NCBI GenBank assembly: GCA_947495685.1 | Contig: CANLZY010000011.1 | Coordinates: 62,001-126,000 of the forward strand | DNA: 64,000 nt | Origin: an uncultured Tropicimonas sp. | GTDB taxonomy: Bacteria > Pseudomonadota > Alphaproteobacteria > Rhodobacterales > Rhodobacteraceae | Reading direction: 5' to 3' | In this document: one piece after another, positions 35,729 to 44,539 of the stretch | Layout of the letters: the number at the start of each line of letters is the position of its first letter | Position numbering within the stretch: the first letter of the stretch is position 1 | Position numbers and translations under genes: made by a program | The notes under the pieces: generated by a model | Seen by the model: the letters and a program-made list of their open reading frames with translations, nothing else | Database searches by the model: none | What the model was told of the DNA's origin: nothing

Positions 35729-36850
35729 TCAGAGGTCGTCGAGCCCGGCCAAAGCTGCATCGAGGTCCAGCGGCTGTATCATTGGCATCGGCACATCCAC
35801 CAAATCGCCCTCTGCCCCGAGAGGCGGCAGCGCGGGAAGCCCGGGGGCATCGCCTCCGGCATTGCCACCCGAGGGCGGCATCTGACCGGGCGGTCCACCC
35901 GGTGATCGCTCTGCTGACAGGTCCAAGGAGTCAGTATCTGCGTCGGTTGCAGCCGCACGATTTCCGGTGTCCCCCAAACGGACGGCCCGAAACCCCTGGC
36001 TTTGCCCGAGACGCCCTTGGCCGAGCGGGATATGTTCTGCGCCGGCAAAGCTGACCTTCCCGATTGCGCTTGCCGGGATAGGGATCTCGTCCCCGACGTT
36101 CAGCCCCTCTATGGCTGCAATCGGAAGCCGCATCCGATGCAGGACCGCCTCCAGCCGCACGTCGCCCTTCAGGACCAACGAGGTCAGACCGGCGCTCCAT
36201 GCGGGGTCCGAACCGGCCTGGGTATCGACGACTTCACCAATCCGCACCTTGCCCCGACCGATTGCCGGCAATGCAAGGAGGACCTGACCATTGCGGCGTC
36301 CGCTTTCGAGGTTTGCCGAAAGGCCAAAGATCCTGTAGTCCACGTCCTCCATCAGGAGGCCAAGAGGACGCAGGTCTTCAACATGGCTGCCATATCCGAA
36401 GCCTGACGCCCAACGGGATTCTTCCCGTCCGGCAAGGCTGGTCTCGAACTCCCGCAGGGTAAGATCGATCAGGTCGGCAGCGAGTGCGGCATCGGTCCGG
36501 GTCACCCGACGAGTTCCCGGCGGGCTCGTTGACACCGCCCCGGTCATCTGTTTCTCGATCACGCCAGACAGGAACGCCACGTCAAAGGCCATGATCCCCT
36601 GACAGTCCTCCGGCCCTTCGAGAACAGCGAGCAGGCCCTGTTCGGGCAACAGCTCCAACAGGTCCGACAGGGACGCGATCCGCTCCGAGCAGGAATCCAC
36701 CGACACCTCCAAGCCCATCGAGGCATCCGCGGCCCGACTGATCGAGGCGGACAGGGCCTTTGCTGGCAACACCGGACGGCCGCCCGGGGCGGTGCTTCGC
36801 CCGGCAGCCACCTTTCGCTTCAGAACCGATTGCCCGGTTGCTTCGGCCAT
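35729..36850 (-). CDS. orphan FliM/FliN-family (SpoA domain) protein
   Basis: A 373-residue protein with a FliM-like middle domain (about 30-200) and a SpoA/FliN-type C-terminal domain (about 215-275: LTSLVLKGDVRLEAVLHRMRLPIAAIEGLNVGDEIPIP). A long Gly/Pro/Asp-rich tail (about 290-373) ends in hydrophobic-acidic LDLDAALAGLDDL. The classical N-terminal EIDALL CheY-binding motif of FliM is absent. No flagellar genes lie nearby. It may be a switch-like protein with a different partner, or a dispersed C-ring component. The neighbouring response regulator is CheY-like, so a physical link can be imagined but is not shown. Confidence 0.75.
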   Translation of the reverse strand: MAEATGQSVLKRKVAAGRSTAPGGRPVLPAKALSASISRAADASMGLEVSVDSCSERIASLSDLLELLPEQGLLAVLEGPEDCQGIMAFDVAFLSGVIEKQMTGAVSTSPPGTRRVTRTDAALAADLIDLTLREFETSLAGREESRWASGFGYGSHVEDLRPLGLLMEDVDYRIFGLSANLESGRRNGQVLLALPAIGRGKVRIGEVVDTQAGSDPAWSAGLTSLVLKGDVRLEAVLHRMRLPIAAIEGLNVGDEIPIPASAIGKVSFAGAEHIPLGQGRLGQSQGFRAVRLGDTGNRAAATDADTDSLDLSAERSPGGPPGQMPPSGGNAGGDAPGLPALPPLGAEGDLVDVPMPMIQPLDLDAALAGLDDL

Positions 36851-36965
36851 TCTGGTGTCATCCCGTCTTCACCATACCCTAATGGCACGGAGGTTATCCT
36901 GTTTCAGGTTGACCAGAACAAAATTGGGAAACGGTTAACAGATCTCTCGACTTACAGCACTTTGC

Positions 36966-39671
36966 TCACGCGGAAACGACGGGAGCCTCCGCCGCGGCCA
37001 GCGGAACCGTCACCCGGAAGGCCGCACCGCCCTGCCCCGGCAGGTACTCGATACTACCGCCAAGGCGCGCCATGATCTCGCGACAGATCGCAAGCCCAAG
37101 CCCTGCTCCACCCGCTGCAGCCTGGTCGGACAGACGCGAGAACTTCTCGAAGATGATGTCCTGACTGCGTGCCGGAATGCCCGAGCCGTTGTCGATGAAA
37201 TCCACCACCGCCCGCCCGTCCCGCGCACTGACACGAATGGTCAGAACCGGTTTCGGCGCATCGCAATACTTGCGTGCATTGCCGATCAGGTTGATAAAAA
37301 CCTGTGTCAGGCGGTCGGAATCGGTGACCAGGTTCAGCGTTTCAGACGGCGGATCGCGCCGGATATCTAGGCCCCCGTCCGAGCGCAGTTCGGTCACGGC
37401 ACCGCTCGCTGAAATGGCGCGGTCGATCAGGTCGGTCAGCCGGGCGGTTCCCAGGCTGAGGCTGACCTGGGCGTTTTCCAGAACCGACAGGTCCAGAAGG
37501 TCGTCAAGCAGTCGCGTCAGCCGGATCGCCTCGTCATGGATGATCCCGGAATACCGATTGCTCTCCGCTTCGGTCAGCCCTCCCTCGCGCAGGATCTCGG
37601 AAAACGCCCGGATCGAGGTCATCGGCGTACGCAATTCGTGGCTGATCTGGCTGAGGAATGCGTCCTTCTGGATCGACAGTTCCGTCAATTTCTGGTTGGC
37701 ATCCCGCAGTTTCCGGGCCGTGCGCTCCAGTTCTTCGGACTGGCTTTCAAGCTGGTTGGAATACTCGAGGATCTGCTGCGCCTCGTCCGCCACCCGGATC
37801 AGGTCTTCGACCAGCACCGAGGACGACCCGGCGATCTGTCCTACCATCGCATGGGCCGTCGCCGAACCGACGCTGCCGGACAACTCCCGTTCCAACAGAT
37901 CAAGGAATTCTGGCGTGGTGTCAGGCAGATATCCCGCCTTTCCCTGGCTTGCGGCTTCGGTCTGGAACAGCGCCTGTGCCTCGGTCGCGCCCAGGATCCG
38001 CTGTGCCATCATCAGGAGGTCTTCCGCCTCGGCACTGCCTCGCGACCAACCGCGGGCGCCCAGGGTGTGTTCAAAGACATTCACCACCTGCGCGCCCTGC
38101 AAACGCTCCAGCGGGGTCGGAAAGCTGACGAGGGACACGCCACAATAGGCGATCGTGTTCAGCAGGATCGACCAGAAAACCGAATGGATCAGCGGATCCA
38201 TGTCTTCGATCCCGAACAGGGCGCGCGGCCGCAGCCAGTGAATGCCGAACGGTCCGTTCTGCAGCATCTCGGTACTGAACGGTCCGAGGGAGCCGAAGCT
38301 GGGCAGGAACAGGGTGTACAACCAGACGGCGAACCCGACCATCAGACCCGCCGCCGCGCCGGCCCGCGTACCGCCGCGCCAGAACAGCCCGCCCAGCAAC
38401 GCCGGAAGAACCTGCGACACGCCAACAAAGGAAATCAGGCCGATGGAGGCCAGCGCAACGGACCCGCCGGTAAACCGGTAATACAGGTACCCGAGCGCCA
38501 GAACCCCGGCGATGGAAAACCGGCGCGCCCGCAGCACCACGTTGCGTACGTCCCCCGACATGACGGCACTTTCCTGCCGGGTCGACAGGTACAGCGGCAT
38601 GACAACGTGGTTGGACACCATGGTCGCAAGCGCCAGGGCCGCCACGATCACCATGGATGTCGCCGATGAAAATCCTCCAAGGAATGCAAAGACCGCCAAG
38701 CCATCCCAATGCTCTTTCAAGGGCAGCGTCAGGACAAACAGGTCCGGGTTGGCACCGGGGGGCATCTGCTCCAGCCCGACCACGGCGATCGGGACAACAA
38801 ACAGGCTCATCAGGCAGAGGTACAGCGGAAAGGCCCAGGACGCAGCGGCCAAGTGCGCCTCATCCGTGTTTTCGACCACCATGACCTGAAACATTCGCGG
38901 CAGGCAGAGGATGGCAGCAGCGGAGGTGAAGATCAGCCCCGCCCACCGGGTCGGCTCGACCTCCCAACCAGCAATCGGAGAGGCGTCGATACGCGCCAGG
39001 ATGTCGGCCGGACCATCGGCCAACCCCCAGACCACGAAGATCCCCACCGCCAACAGCGCCGCCAGCTTGACGACCGCTTCGACCGCGATGGCCATGACCA
39101 CGCCGTGGTGGCGCTCATGGCTGTTCAGATTTCGGGTACCGAACAGGATCGTGAAGACGGCCAGACCGGCGGCCACCCACAGCCCGGTCGAGGCCGGATC
39201 GGCCGGGGCCCAGAACTCGCCACCCGGTTCGGCAAAGACACCAAAAGACAGCGTGACGGATTGAAGCTGAAGCGCGATGTACGGCGTCGTTCCGACAACC
39301 GCCAACACCGTGACCAGAATGCCAAGCCCGTTGGACTTGCCATAGCGGGACGAGATCATGTCGGCGATGGACGTGATCCGTTGCGATCGGCCTACACGGA
39401 CCAGTTTGCGCAACAGCAGCCACCAACCGGTAAAGACAAGCGTCGGTCCAAGGTAGATCGTGATGAATTCCAGCCCCGACCGCGCGGCATAGCCAACCGC
39501 GCCATAAAAGGTCCAGGCGGTGCAATAGACCGACAGCGACAAGGTGTAGACGAGGGGCGACCGGAGCCAGCCGCCGCCGACCCGGCGGGTGCGTTGCTCG
39601 GCGTAGGCGGCAATCAGGAACAGGAACACCACATAGGCAAGCGCCACGGTGACCAGCATGTTGAAAGACAC
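36966..39671 (-). CDS. SSS-family transporter fused to histidine kinase (CrbS-like sensor)
   Basis: A 901-residue fusion. The first about 520 residues form a sodium:solute-symporter domain with 12-13 hydrophobic segments. A linker with a STAC-like segment and coiled coil (about 600-670) follows, then a HisKA domain with H678 in SHELRTPMTSI, the N-box NLIGNARKY around 794, and ATP lid motifs DNGSGIP and GGAGLGLAI. This is the CrbS architecture, where acetate or a similar solute is sensed and phosphate passed to a response regulator. GTG 39671 is chosen because GGGAGG lies 8 bases upstream. It is co-transcribed with a small membrane protein and a response-regulator gene. Confidence 0.9.
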   Translation of the reverse strand: MSFNMLVTVALAYVVFLFLIAAYAEQRTRRVGGGWLRSPLVYTLSLSVYCTAWTFYGAVGYAARSGLEFITIYLGPTLVFTGWWLLLRKLVRVGRSQRITSIADMISSRYGKSNGLGILVTVLAVVGTTPYIALQLQSVTLSFGVFAEPGGEFWAPADPASTGLWVAAGLAVFTILFGTRNLNSHERHHGVVMAIAVEAVVKLAALLAVGIFVVWGLADGPADILARIDASPIAGWEVEPTRWAGLIFTSAAAILCLPRMFQVMVVENTDEAHLAAASWAFPLYLCLMSLFVVPIAVVGLEQMPPGANPDLFVLTLPLKEHWDGLAVFAFLGGFSSATSMVIVAALALATMVSNHVVMPLYLSTRQESAVMSGDVRNVVLRARRFSIAGVLALGYLYYRFTGGSVALASIGLISFVGVSQVLPALLGGLFWRGGTRAGAAAGLMVGFAVWLYTLFLPSFGSLGPFSTEMLQNGPFGIHWLRPRALFGIEDMDPLIHSVFWSILLNTIAYCGVSLVSFPTPLERLQGAQVVNVFEHTLGARGWSRGSAEAEDLLMMAQRILGATEAQALFQTEAASQGKAGYLPDTTPEFLDLLERELSGSVGSATAHAMVGQIAGSSSVLVEDLIRVADEAQQILEYSNQLESQSEELERTARKLRDANQKLTELSIQKDAFLSQISHELRTPMTSIRAFSEILREGGLTEAESNRYSGIIHDEAIRLTRLLDDLLDLSVLENAQVSLSLGTARLTDLIDRAISASGAVTELRSDGGLDIRRDPPSETLNLVTDSDRLTQVFINLIGNARKYCDAPKPVLTIRVSARDGRAVVDFIDNGSGIPARSQDIIFEKFSRLSDQAAAGGAGLGLAICREIMARLGGSIEYLPGQGGAAFRVTVPLAAAEAPVVSA

Positions 39672-39674
39672 GTG

Positions 39675-40061
39675 TCAGGCCTCCCGGTCGGGACCGGCAT
39701 CGGTTGCCTCGGGCCCCGCGCTGACGCCGACGTGGCGCAAGGGCTCTGACAACCTGCGCGACAACAGCGCCGCACACAGGATCAGGCCGAACCAGATCAG
39801 GAACAGGTAGACCGCGCCCGCCGCGGTGCCGTGGTCTTTCGCCCACAGGATCGGCAGCAACAGCAAGGCCGTGCCGAGCGCCGGAAGAAGCCGCGCCGCG
39901 TCCATCACGCGACGACGGCGATAGTTCTCACGATCGACAAACAACGGAACGCGGCTGCGATCGTCCACCTCGAAGCGCAGACTGTCCCAGTCATCCCACG
40001 AGTCGTCCGGTCGTCGCCGGCTGACAGCCGGACTCCGACCGGGTTCGGACCCTCTGCTCAC
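39675..40061 (-). CDS. small membrane protein between response regulator and CrbS-like sensor
   Basis: A 128-residue protein: a hydrophilic Arg/Asp-rich N-terminus (1-55), two hydrophobic helices (about 56-72 and 80-100), then a charged tail. The start is GTG 40061, overlapping the response-regulator stop codon (GTGA), so it is translationally coupled. Small membrane proteins in this position occur beside SSS/kinase fusions (DUF4212 of some acetate permease systems is one analogue), but this sequence is not a clear match. It probably assists the sensor or transporter domain. Confidence 0.7.
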   Translation of the reverse strand: MSRGSEPGRSPAVSRRRPDDSWDDWDSLRFEVDDRSRVPLFVDRENYRRRRVMDAARLLPALGTALLLLPILWAKDHGTAAGAVYLFLIWFGLILCAALLSRRLSEPLRHVGVSAGPEATDAGPDREA

Positions 40062-40441
40062 ACGGTCCCCGGCGCGCCGACATGGAGCGAATTCACAGTC
40101 TCCAGCACTTCCGCGTTCGCGAAGGGCTTGGTCATGAAACGCGTCGCGCCATACCTCTCGGCAAGCTCGCGATCCCGTCCCTGCCCCTTGGCTGTCAGCA
40201 TCAGGACCGGCAAACTGCCGGTGGCCGGATGGGCCCGCAGGTCTCGCAATATGTCAAAACCAGATTTCCCTGGCAGCATCACATCCAGAACCAGAACATC
40301 GGGCGGCGACGCCGTCAGGATATCCATCGCCGTCGCTCCATCCGAATGCGTTTCGACTGTCCAGCCGTCCCGCGCCAGAATAAATCGAATGGCCTCGATG
40401 ATGTTCGGCTCGTCCTCCACCAGCAATACGCGCTTGCCCAT
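40058..40441 (-). CDS. single-domain response regulator (CheY-like)
   Basis: A 127-residue receiver domain with no output domain. The phospho-acceptor is D53 (VLVLDVMLP), the acidic pair is E9/D10 (LVEDEP), the conserved Thr is T83 (MLTAKG) and Lys is K105 (MTKPF). It should receive phosphate from the histidine kinase encoded two genes downstream. Lacking a DNA-binding domain, it must act through protein contact or relay, unlike CrbR, which binds DNA. The 4-bp overlap with the next gene places it in the same operon. Confidence 0.92.
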   Translation of the reverse strand: MGKRVLLVEDEPNIIEAIRFILARDGWTVETHSDGATAMDILTASPPDVLVLDVMLPGKSGFDILRDLRAHPATGSLPVLMLTAKGQGRDRELAERYGATRFMTKPFANAEVLETVNSLHVGAPGTV

Positions 40442-40519
40442 TCAGCATCCCCCCAAAAGCAGGCAGTTCTTACGTTGCCCCCGCTTCTTTCGCCACTATT
40501 GCCCGTTCGGACCTGACTG

Positions 40520-41833
40520 TCAAAATGCCTCTGCCATGATCGACGGTTCGCGGCGCGCGGCACAGGCCGACCGTGGACAGATCCGGCACGATGTCCCTAC
40601 ATCGACACGCGAATCCGACGGCAACGGGGTGGCCAGTTCCTCTGGCAGGATCAGCATCGCTGCCTCCAGCACCTGCGGCCCGTCAAAGCCGGCCGGGTGA
40701 GAAGGCTGGCAGATCGCGTAGGCGACAAACGTTCGCGGGTTGCGCCCCCCCATTTCGACTCGCCGGCGCACCGGCGCCATCGGGCGCGACAGCGACAGGT
40801 AGAGTGGCCACAGCGGACAGGCCGCCGAATACCGTGGCAGCGGAAACCCGTCGACCGGCTTGCGAAAGGTCAATGTGCCGGATCCGTCGCAGGCCACAAG
40901 ACCAATCTCGGCTCCAACGCGCTCGACCGGTAGCGTGGCCAGACGCCGGAACACCGCGGCAAGGTCGACACCGAATTTCATCGCCAACGCCGCAGGATCA
41001 AAGCCGCACAGATCGGCCTCCTCGTGAAACCGGCTCAGCGGCATGTGTTCCGCATCCTTGCGGTAGCGTTCAAGGTAGGAGCGTGCCAGCGACTTTGCCG
41101 CCGCGCTCCGGAGGCCGGTCGCCCCTTTCAGGATCATCTCCGGTTCCAGCAACAGGGGGCGCTCCAGTTCGGCCACGTGGAACCCTTGCCCGCGCAACCA
41201 CCCGTCCAGTTCTTCCTGCGGGGTGGATCCGGCGAATTCGGTCGAGCTGGCCTCGTCCAGATAGCGAACCAGCGCCTCCGCACTTTCCGCCAACCGGTCG
41301 CTGTCTTCGGCCATGTTCCGATGGAACCGTTCCCGCCATTCGGGGTCGATGTCCCGGGTCTCGGCAAGAATGGTCGCCGTCGACCGGATCGCCGTTACGG
41401 TCGAAATGACCTCGTGCAGCGAGGCGGACAGAAATGGATCATGGGTCATCCGGTCAGACAGGACCTCGACCGAATGCTCCAGCTCCATCGCCCTGCGGCG
41501 GGTATCGGAAATCAGGTTGGCCCAACCCGGAAACCGCCCGACGAACTCCTCCAGACGCGGCAATTCCTCGGCGGCACGCACGTGATCCGCCGCCGCTTCG
41601 CGCAGGGTATCCAGCAGGGCTGCCTCGGCGCCTTCGGTCAGCGCAGCCGGCTCCACACCCAGCTCTCGCGCAATATCATTAATCAATTTGCCGCCGATTC
41701 TTCGCCGATTGTGCTCGATCAGGTTCAGATACGACGGAGAAATACCCACCGACCGGGCCAGATCGGCCTGTTTTCGTCCCAGCATTGTCCGGCGCTCCCG
41801 GATCCGACTGCCTGTGAGCGAGGTTCTCGGCAT
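40520..41833 (-). CDS. ScfR-like XRE-family regulator with C-terminal short-chain-acyl sensing domain
   Basis: A 437-residue protein. The N-terminal HTH_3 domain (residues 8-65) shows RIRERRTMLGRKQADLARSVGISPSYLNLIEHNRR. The C-terminal DUF2083-like domain carries the Cys motif GTSCRICPRSACAARREPSI near residues 411-430. This is the RamB/PrpR/ScfR type, which controls short-chain acyl-CoA and glyoxylate or ethylmalonyl-CoA genes. It lies 78 bp upstream of a CrbS-like sensor operon, consistent with a joint role in acetate or propionate response. The Cys cluster suggests a metal or Fe-S site. Confidence 0.88.
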   Translation of the reverse strand: MPRTSLTGSRIRERRTMLGRKQADLARSVGISPSYLNLIEHNRRRIGGKLINDIARELGVEPAALTEGAEAALLDTLREAAADHVRAAEELPRLEEFVGRFPGWANLISDTRRRAMELEHSVEVLSDRMTHDPFLSASLHEVISTVTAIRSTATILAETRDIDPEWRERFHRNMAEDSDRLAESAEALVRYLDEASSTEFAGSTPQEELDGWLRGQGFHVAELERPLLLEPEMILKGATGLRSAAAKSLARSYLERYRKDAEHMPLSRFHEEADLCGFDPAALAMKFGVDLAAVFRRLATLPVERVGAEIGLVACDGSGTLTFRKPVDGFPLPRYSAACPLWPLYLSLSRPMAPVRRRVEMGGRNPRTFVAYAICQPSHPAGFDGPQVLEAAMLILPEELATPLPSDSRVDVGTSCRICPRSACAARREPSIMAEAF

Positions 41834-41882
41834 TAACTTTTTCCCGTCTTCCCAAGGGCTTTCTGCACTGCGGTGAGAAGTA

Positions 41883-41928
41883 CTTTACAAGATATACCGA
41901 TCACCTGTGTAAGTCTTTACAAAAAAAT
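41883..41928. promoter_or_regulatory. spaced CTTTACAA repeats in the ScfR-livK divergent region
   Basis: CTTTACAA occurs at 41883-41890 and again at 41915-41922, exactly 32 bp apart (about three helical turns). The second copy is part of a perfect inverted repeat TGTAA-GTCT-TTACA (41908-41921). The position between two divergent genes suggests an operator for the ScfR-like protein or another factor. The match to the known AAAGTTTGCAAA-type RamB site is only loose. Confidence 0.35.
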
Positions 41929-42049
41929 CGTTCTTTTGAAAGGAGTTGTTGCCAGATTTGCCAATTGAGCCTGATACTGTGACTGCCCACAAAACGGGCG
42001 GCGCGTGCCAGGAGGACGGTGTGCGCAAGAAAAACATTGGGAGGACTAC

Positions 42050-43393
42050 ATGTCGAAATTCAACGTGACGCGCCGGGGGGTACTCAAGACCGGCGCAGCC
42101 GCAGGTGCAGGCCTTGCCCTGCCGACCATCTTCACATCCTCGGCCTACGCAGTAACCAACAACCCGATGGGCGGCACCGTCACCCTCGGTTTCAACGTGC
42201 CCCAGACCGGTGCCTATGCCGACGAAGGTGCTGACGAACTGCGCGCCTACGAGCTTGCTGTCGAGCATCTGAACGGTGGCGGCGACGGCGGCATGTTGAA
42301 CACCTTCTCCTCGAAGGTTCTGGACGGCACCGGCATCCTCGGCAAGAAGGTCGAGTTCGTCACCGGCGACACCCAGACCAAGTCTGACGCTGCCCGCGCA
42401 TCGGCCAAGTCGATGATCGAAAAAGACGGCGCCATCATGATCACCGGCGGCTCGTCTTCGGGCGTTGCCATCGCTGTGCAGGGTCTCTGCCAGGAAGCCG
42501 GCGTCATCTTCATGGCTGGTCTGACCCACTCCAACGACACCACGGGCAAGGACAAGAAGGCCAACGGCTTCCGCCACTTCTTCAACGCCTACATGTCGGG
42601 TGCCGCCTTGGCACCGGTGCTGGCCAAGATGTACGGTGCGGACCGCAAGGCCTATCACCTGACCGCCGACTACACCTGGGGCTGGACCCAGGAAGAGTCG
42701 ATCGTCGCCGCCACCGAGGCACTCGGCTGGGAGACCGTGAACACGGTCAAGACTCCGCTGGCCTCCACCGACTTCTCGTCCTACATCGCTCCGGTTCTGA
42801 ACTCCGGCGCCGACGTTCTGGTCCTGAACCACTACGGCGGAAACATGGTCAACTCGCTGACTAACGCCGTTCAGTTCGGCCTGCGTGAAAAGCAGGTCAA
42901 CGGCAAGAACTTCGAGATCGTCGTGCCGCTCTACTCGCGCCTGATGGCCAAGGGTGCCGGCGAGAACGTCAAGGGCATCTTCGGCTCCACCAACTGGCAC
43001 TGGTCGCTGACCGATGAGGGCTCCAAGGCCTTCGTGAAGTCCTTCGGCACCAAGTACGGCTTCCCGCCGAGCCAGGCTGCGCACACCTGCTACGTGCAAA
43101 CCCTGCTCTATGCGGACGCCGTGTCCCGCGCCGGCTCCTTCGCTCCTTGCGATGTGGCTGCTGCGCTCGAAGGCTTCGAGTTCGACGGCATGGGCAACGG
43201 CAAGACGCTCTATCGCGCCGAAGACCACCAGTGCTTCAAGGACGTTCTCGTTGTGCGCGGGAAAGAAAACCCGACTTCCGAGTTCGACCTTCTGGAAGTC
43301 GTGGAAGTCACGCCCGCCGCTCAGGTCACCTACCCGATCGACCACCCGATGTTTGCCGGTGGTTCGCTGGGTCAGTGCAACAACGGCGCCTGA
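42050..43393 (+). CDS. branched-chain-amino-acid-type ABC transporter substrate-binding protein
   Basis: A 447-residue periplasmic binding protein of the Leu/Ile/Val or amide family (PBP1). The N-terminus has a Tat-like or long Sec leader (RRGVLKTGAAAGAGLALPTIFTSSAYA). The type I periplasmic fold is evident (TVTLGFNVPQTGAYADEGADELRAYELAVEHLNGG). It starts at ATG 42050 with GGGAGGA upstream. It is the first gene of a five-gene import operon (binding protein, two permeases, two ATPases) directly followed by a hairpin. The ligand is not a safe guess: amino acids, amides or urea are all possible. Confidence 0.9.
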   Translation: MSKFNVTRRGVLKTGAAAGAGLALPTIFTSSAYAVTNNPMGGTVTLGFNVPQTGAYADEGADELRAYELAVEHLNGGGDGGMLNTFSSKVLDGTGILGKKVEFVTGDTQTKSDAARASAKSMIEKDGAIMITGGSSSGVAIAVQGLCQEAGVIFMAGLTHSNDTTGKDKKANGFRHFFNAYMSGAALAPVLAKMYGADRKAYHLTADYTWGWTQEESIVAATEALGWETVNTVKTPLASTDFSSYIAPVLNSGADVLVLNHYGGNMVNSLTNAVQFGLREKQVNGKNFEIVVPLYSRLMAKGAGENVKGIFGSTNWHWSLTDEGSKAFVKSFGTKYGFPPSQAAHTCYVQTLLYADAVSRAGSFAPCDVAAALEGFEFDGMGNGKTLYRAEDHQCFKDVLVVRGKENPTSEFDLLEVVEVTPAAQVTYPIDHPMFAGGSLGQCNNGA

Positions 43394-43412
43394 TCAATAT
43401 CTTCAGACACGG

Positions 43413-43437
43413 CCGGCCGCGCATCCTGCGCGGCCGG
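43413..43437 (+). terminator. strong intercistronic hairpin after the binding-protein gene
   Basis: A perfect 10-bp stem (CCGGCCGCGC/GCGCGGCCGG) with a 5-base loop ATCCT lies 20 bp after the binding-protein stop and has no T-tract. Such hairpins commonly stabilise the upstream part of the transcript or cause partial termination, giving more binding protein than permease. Confidence 0.7.
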
Positions 43438-43504
43438 TATACGTAACGCCCGGGGGCTGTTTCCCCGCCGGCGCCCCTGACACTCATGACAGGTGGGGAA
43501 AAAA

Positions 43505-44536
43505 ATGGACGCGGTCCTCCTTCAAATCCTGAACGGGCTCGACAAGGGCTCAGCCTATGCGCTGATTGCACTTGGGCTCACACTCATTTTCGGCACGCTG
43601 GGCGTGGTGAACTTCGCGCATGGCGCGTTGTTCATGCTCGGTGCCTTCTGCGCGGTTACACTGAGCCGCATTCTGACACTCTCGTTCGAAACCATCGACG
43701 AAACGAAGGTGGACTTCCTCGGCAACCCGTTGAAGGTCAAGACGCCTTACGTTGAATCGTGGTTCGGTCCCGAAACGGGTGGCGCCATCATCGACTGGGC
43801 GGTTCCACTGTCGATCCTGTTTGCCATTCCGGTGATGATCACAATCGGTTTCATCATGGAACGCGGCCTGATCAAGCACTTCTACAAGCGTCCTCACGCC
43901 GACCAGATCCTTGTGACCTTCGGCCTCGCAATCGTGCTGCAGGAACTCATCAAGTATTTCTTTGGCGCCAACCCGATCCCGACCCCGGCACCCGATGTGT
44001 TCAAGGGCAGCTTCGATTTCGGCGTCCTGCTTGGCTATGATCCGAACGTGATCATCTATCCCTACTGGCGGATGGTGTATTTCCTGTTCTCGACGATCAT
44101 CATCGGCGGCGTGTTTGCCTTCCTGCAGTTCACCACCTTCGGCATGGTGGTGCGGGCCGGGATGGCCGACCGCGAGACGGTGGGCCTGCTGGGCATCAAC
44201 ATCGACAAACGGTTCACCTTCATGTTCGGCCTCGCGGCTGCTGTCGCCGGCATCGCAGGCGTGATGTACGCCCCGATCAACTCGCCCAACTACCACATGG
44301 GCATGGACTTCCTCGTGCTGTCCTTCGTCGTGGTGGTTGTCGGCGGCATGGGCTCATTGCCCGGCGCCGTTCTGGCGGGCTTCATGCTCGGCATTCTCGA
44401 AAGCTTCGCCTCGATGAACTGGATCAAGGATATCATCCCAGGCATCGACCAGATCATCATCTACGTCGTCGCGATCATCATTCTGCTCACACGTCCTCGC
44501 GGACTTATGGGCCGCAAGGGCGTGATGGAGGACTAA
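43505..44536 (+). CDS. livH: branched-chain-amino-acid-type ABC transporter permease (LivH family)
   Basis: A 343-residue polytopic permease with about 8-9 hydrophobic segments. LivH-type features include GLDKGSAYALIALGLTLIFGTLGVVNFAHGALFMLGA near the N-terminus and a central motif FTTFGMVVRAGMADRETVGLLGINIDKRF. The ATG at 43505 has GGTGGGG upstream; a GTG 12 bases earlier is also possible. It begins 111 bp after the binding-protein gene and precedes livM by 3 bp. It contains an unusual polar insertion (about residues 60-85). Confidence 0.92.
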   Translation: MDAVLLQILNGLDKGSAYALIALGLTLIFGTLGVVNFAHGALFMLGAFCAVTLSRILTLSFETIDETKVDFLGNPLKVKTPYVESWFGPETGGAIIDWAVPLSILFAIPVMITIGFIMERGLIKHFYKRPHADQILVTFGLAIVLQELIKYFFGANPIPTPAPDVFKGSFDFGVLLGYDPNVIIYPYWRMVYFLFSTIIIGGVFAFLQFTTFGMVVRAGMADRETVGLLGINIDKRFTFMFGLAAAVAGIAGVMYAPINSPNYHMGMDFLVLSFVVVVVGGMGSLPGAVLAGFMLGILESFASMNWIKDIIPGIDQIIIYVVAIIILLTRPRGLMGRKGVMED

Positions 44537-44539
44537 TCA

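Noticed and set aside
41885-43345. 486-codon minus-strand frame opposite the liv-type binding protein
   Set aside because: It mirrors codon periodicity of the real gene and has no recognisable domain.
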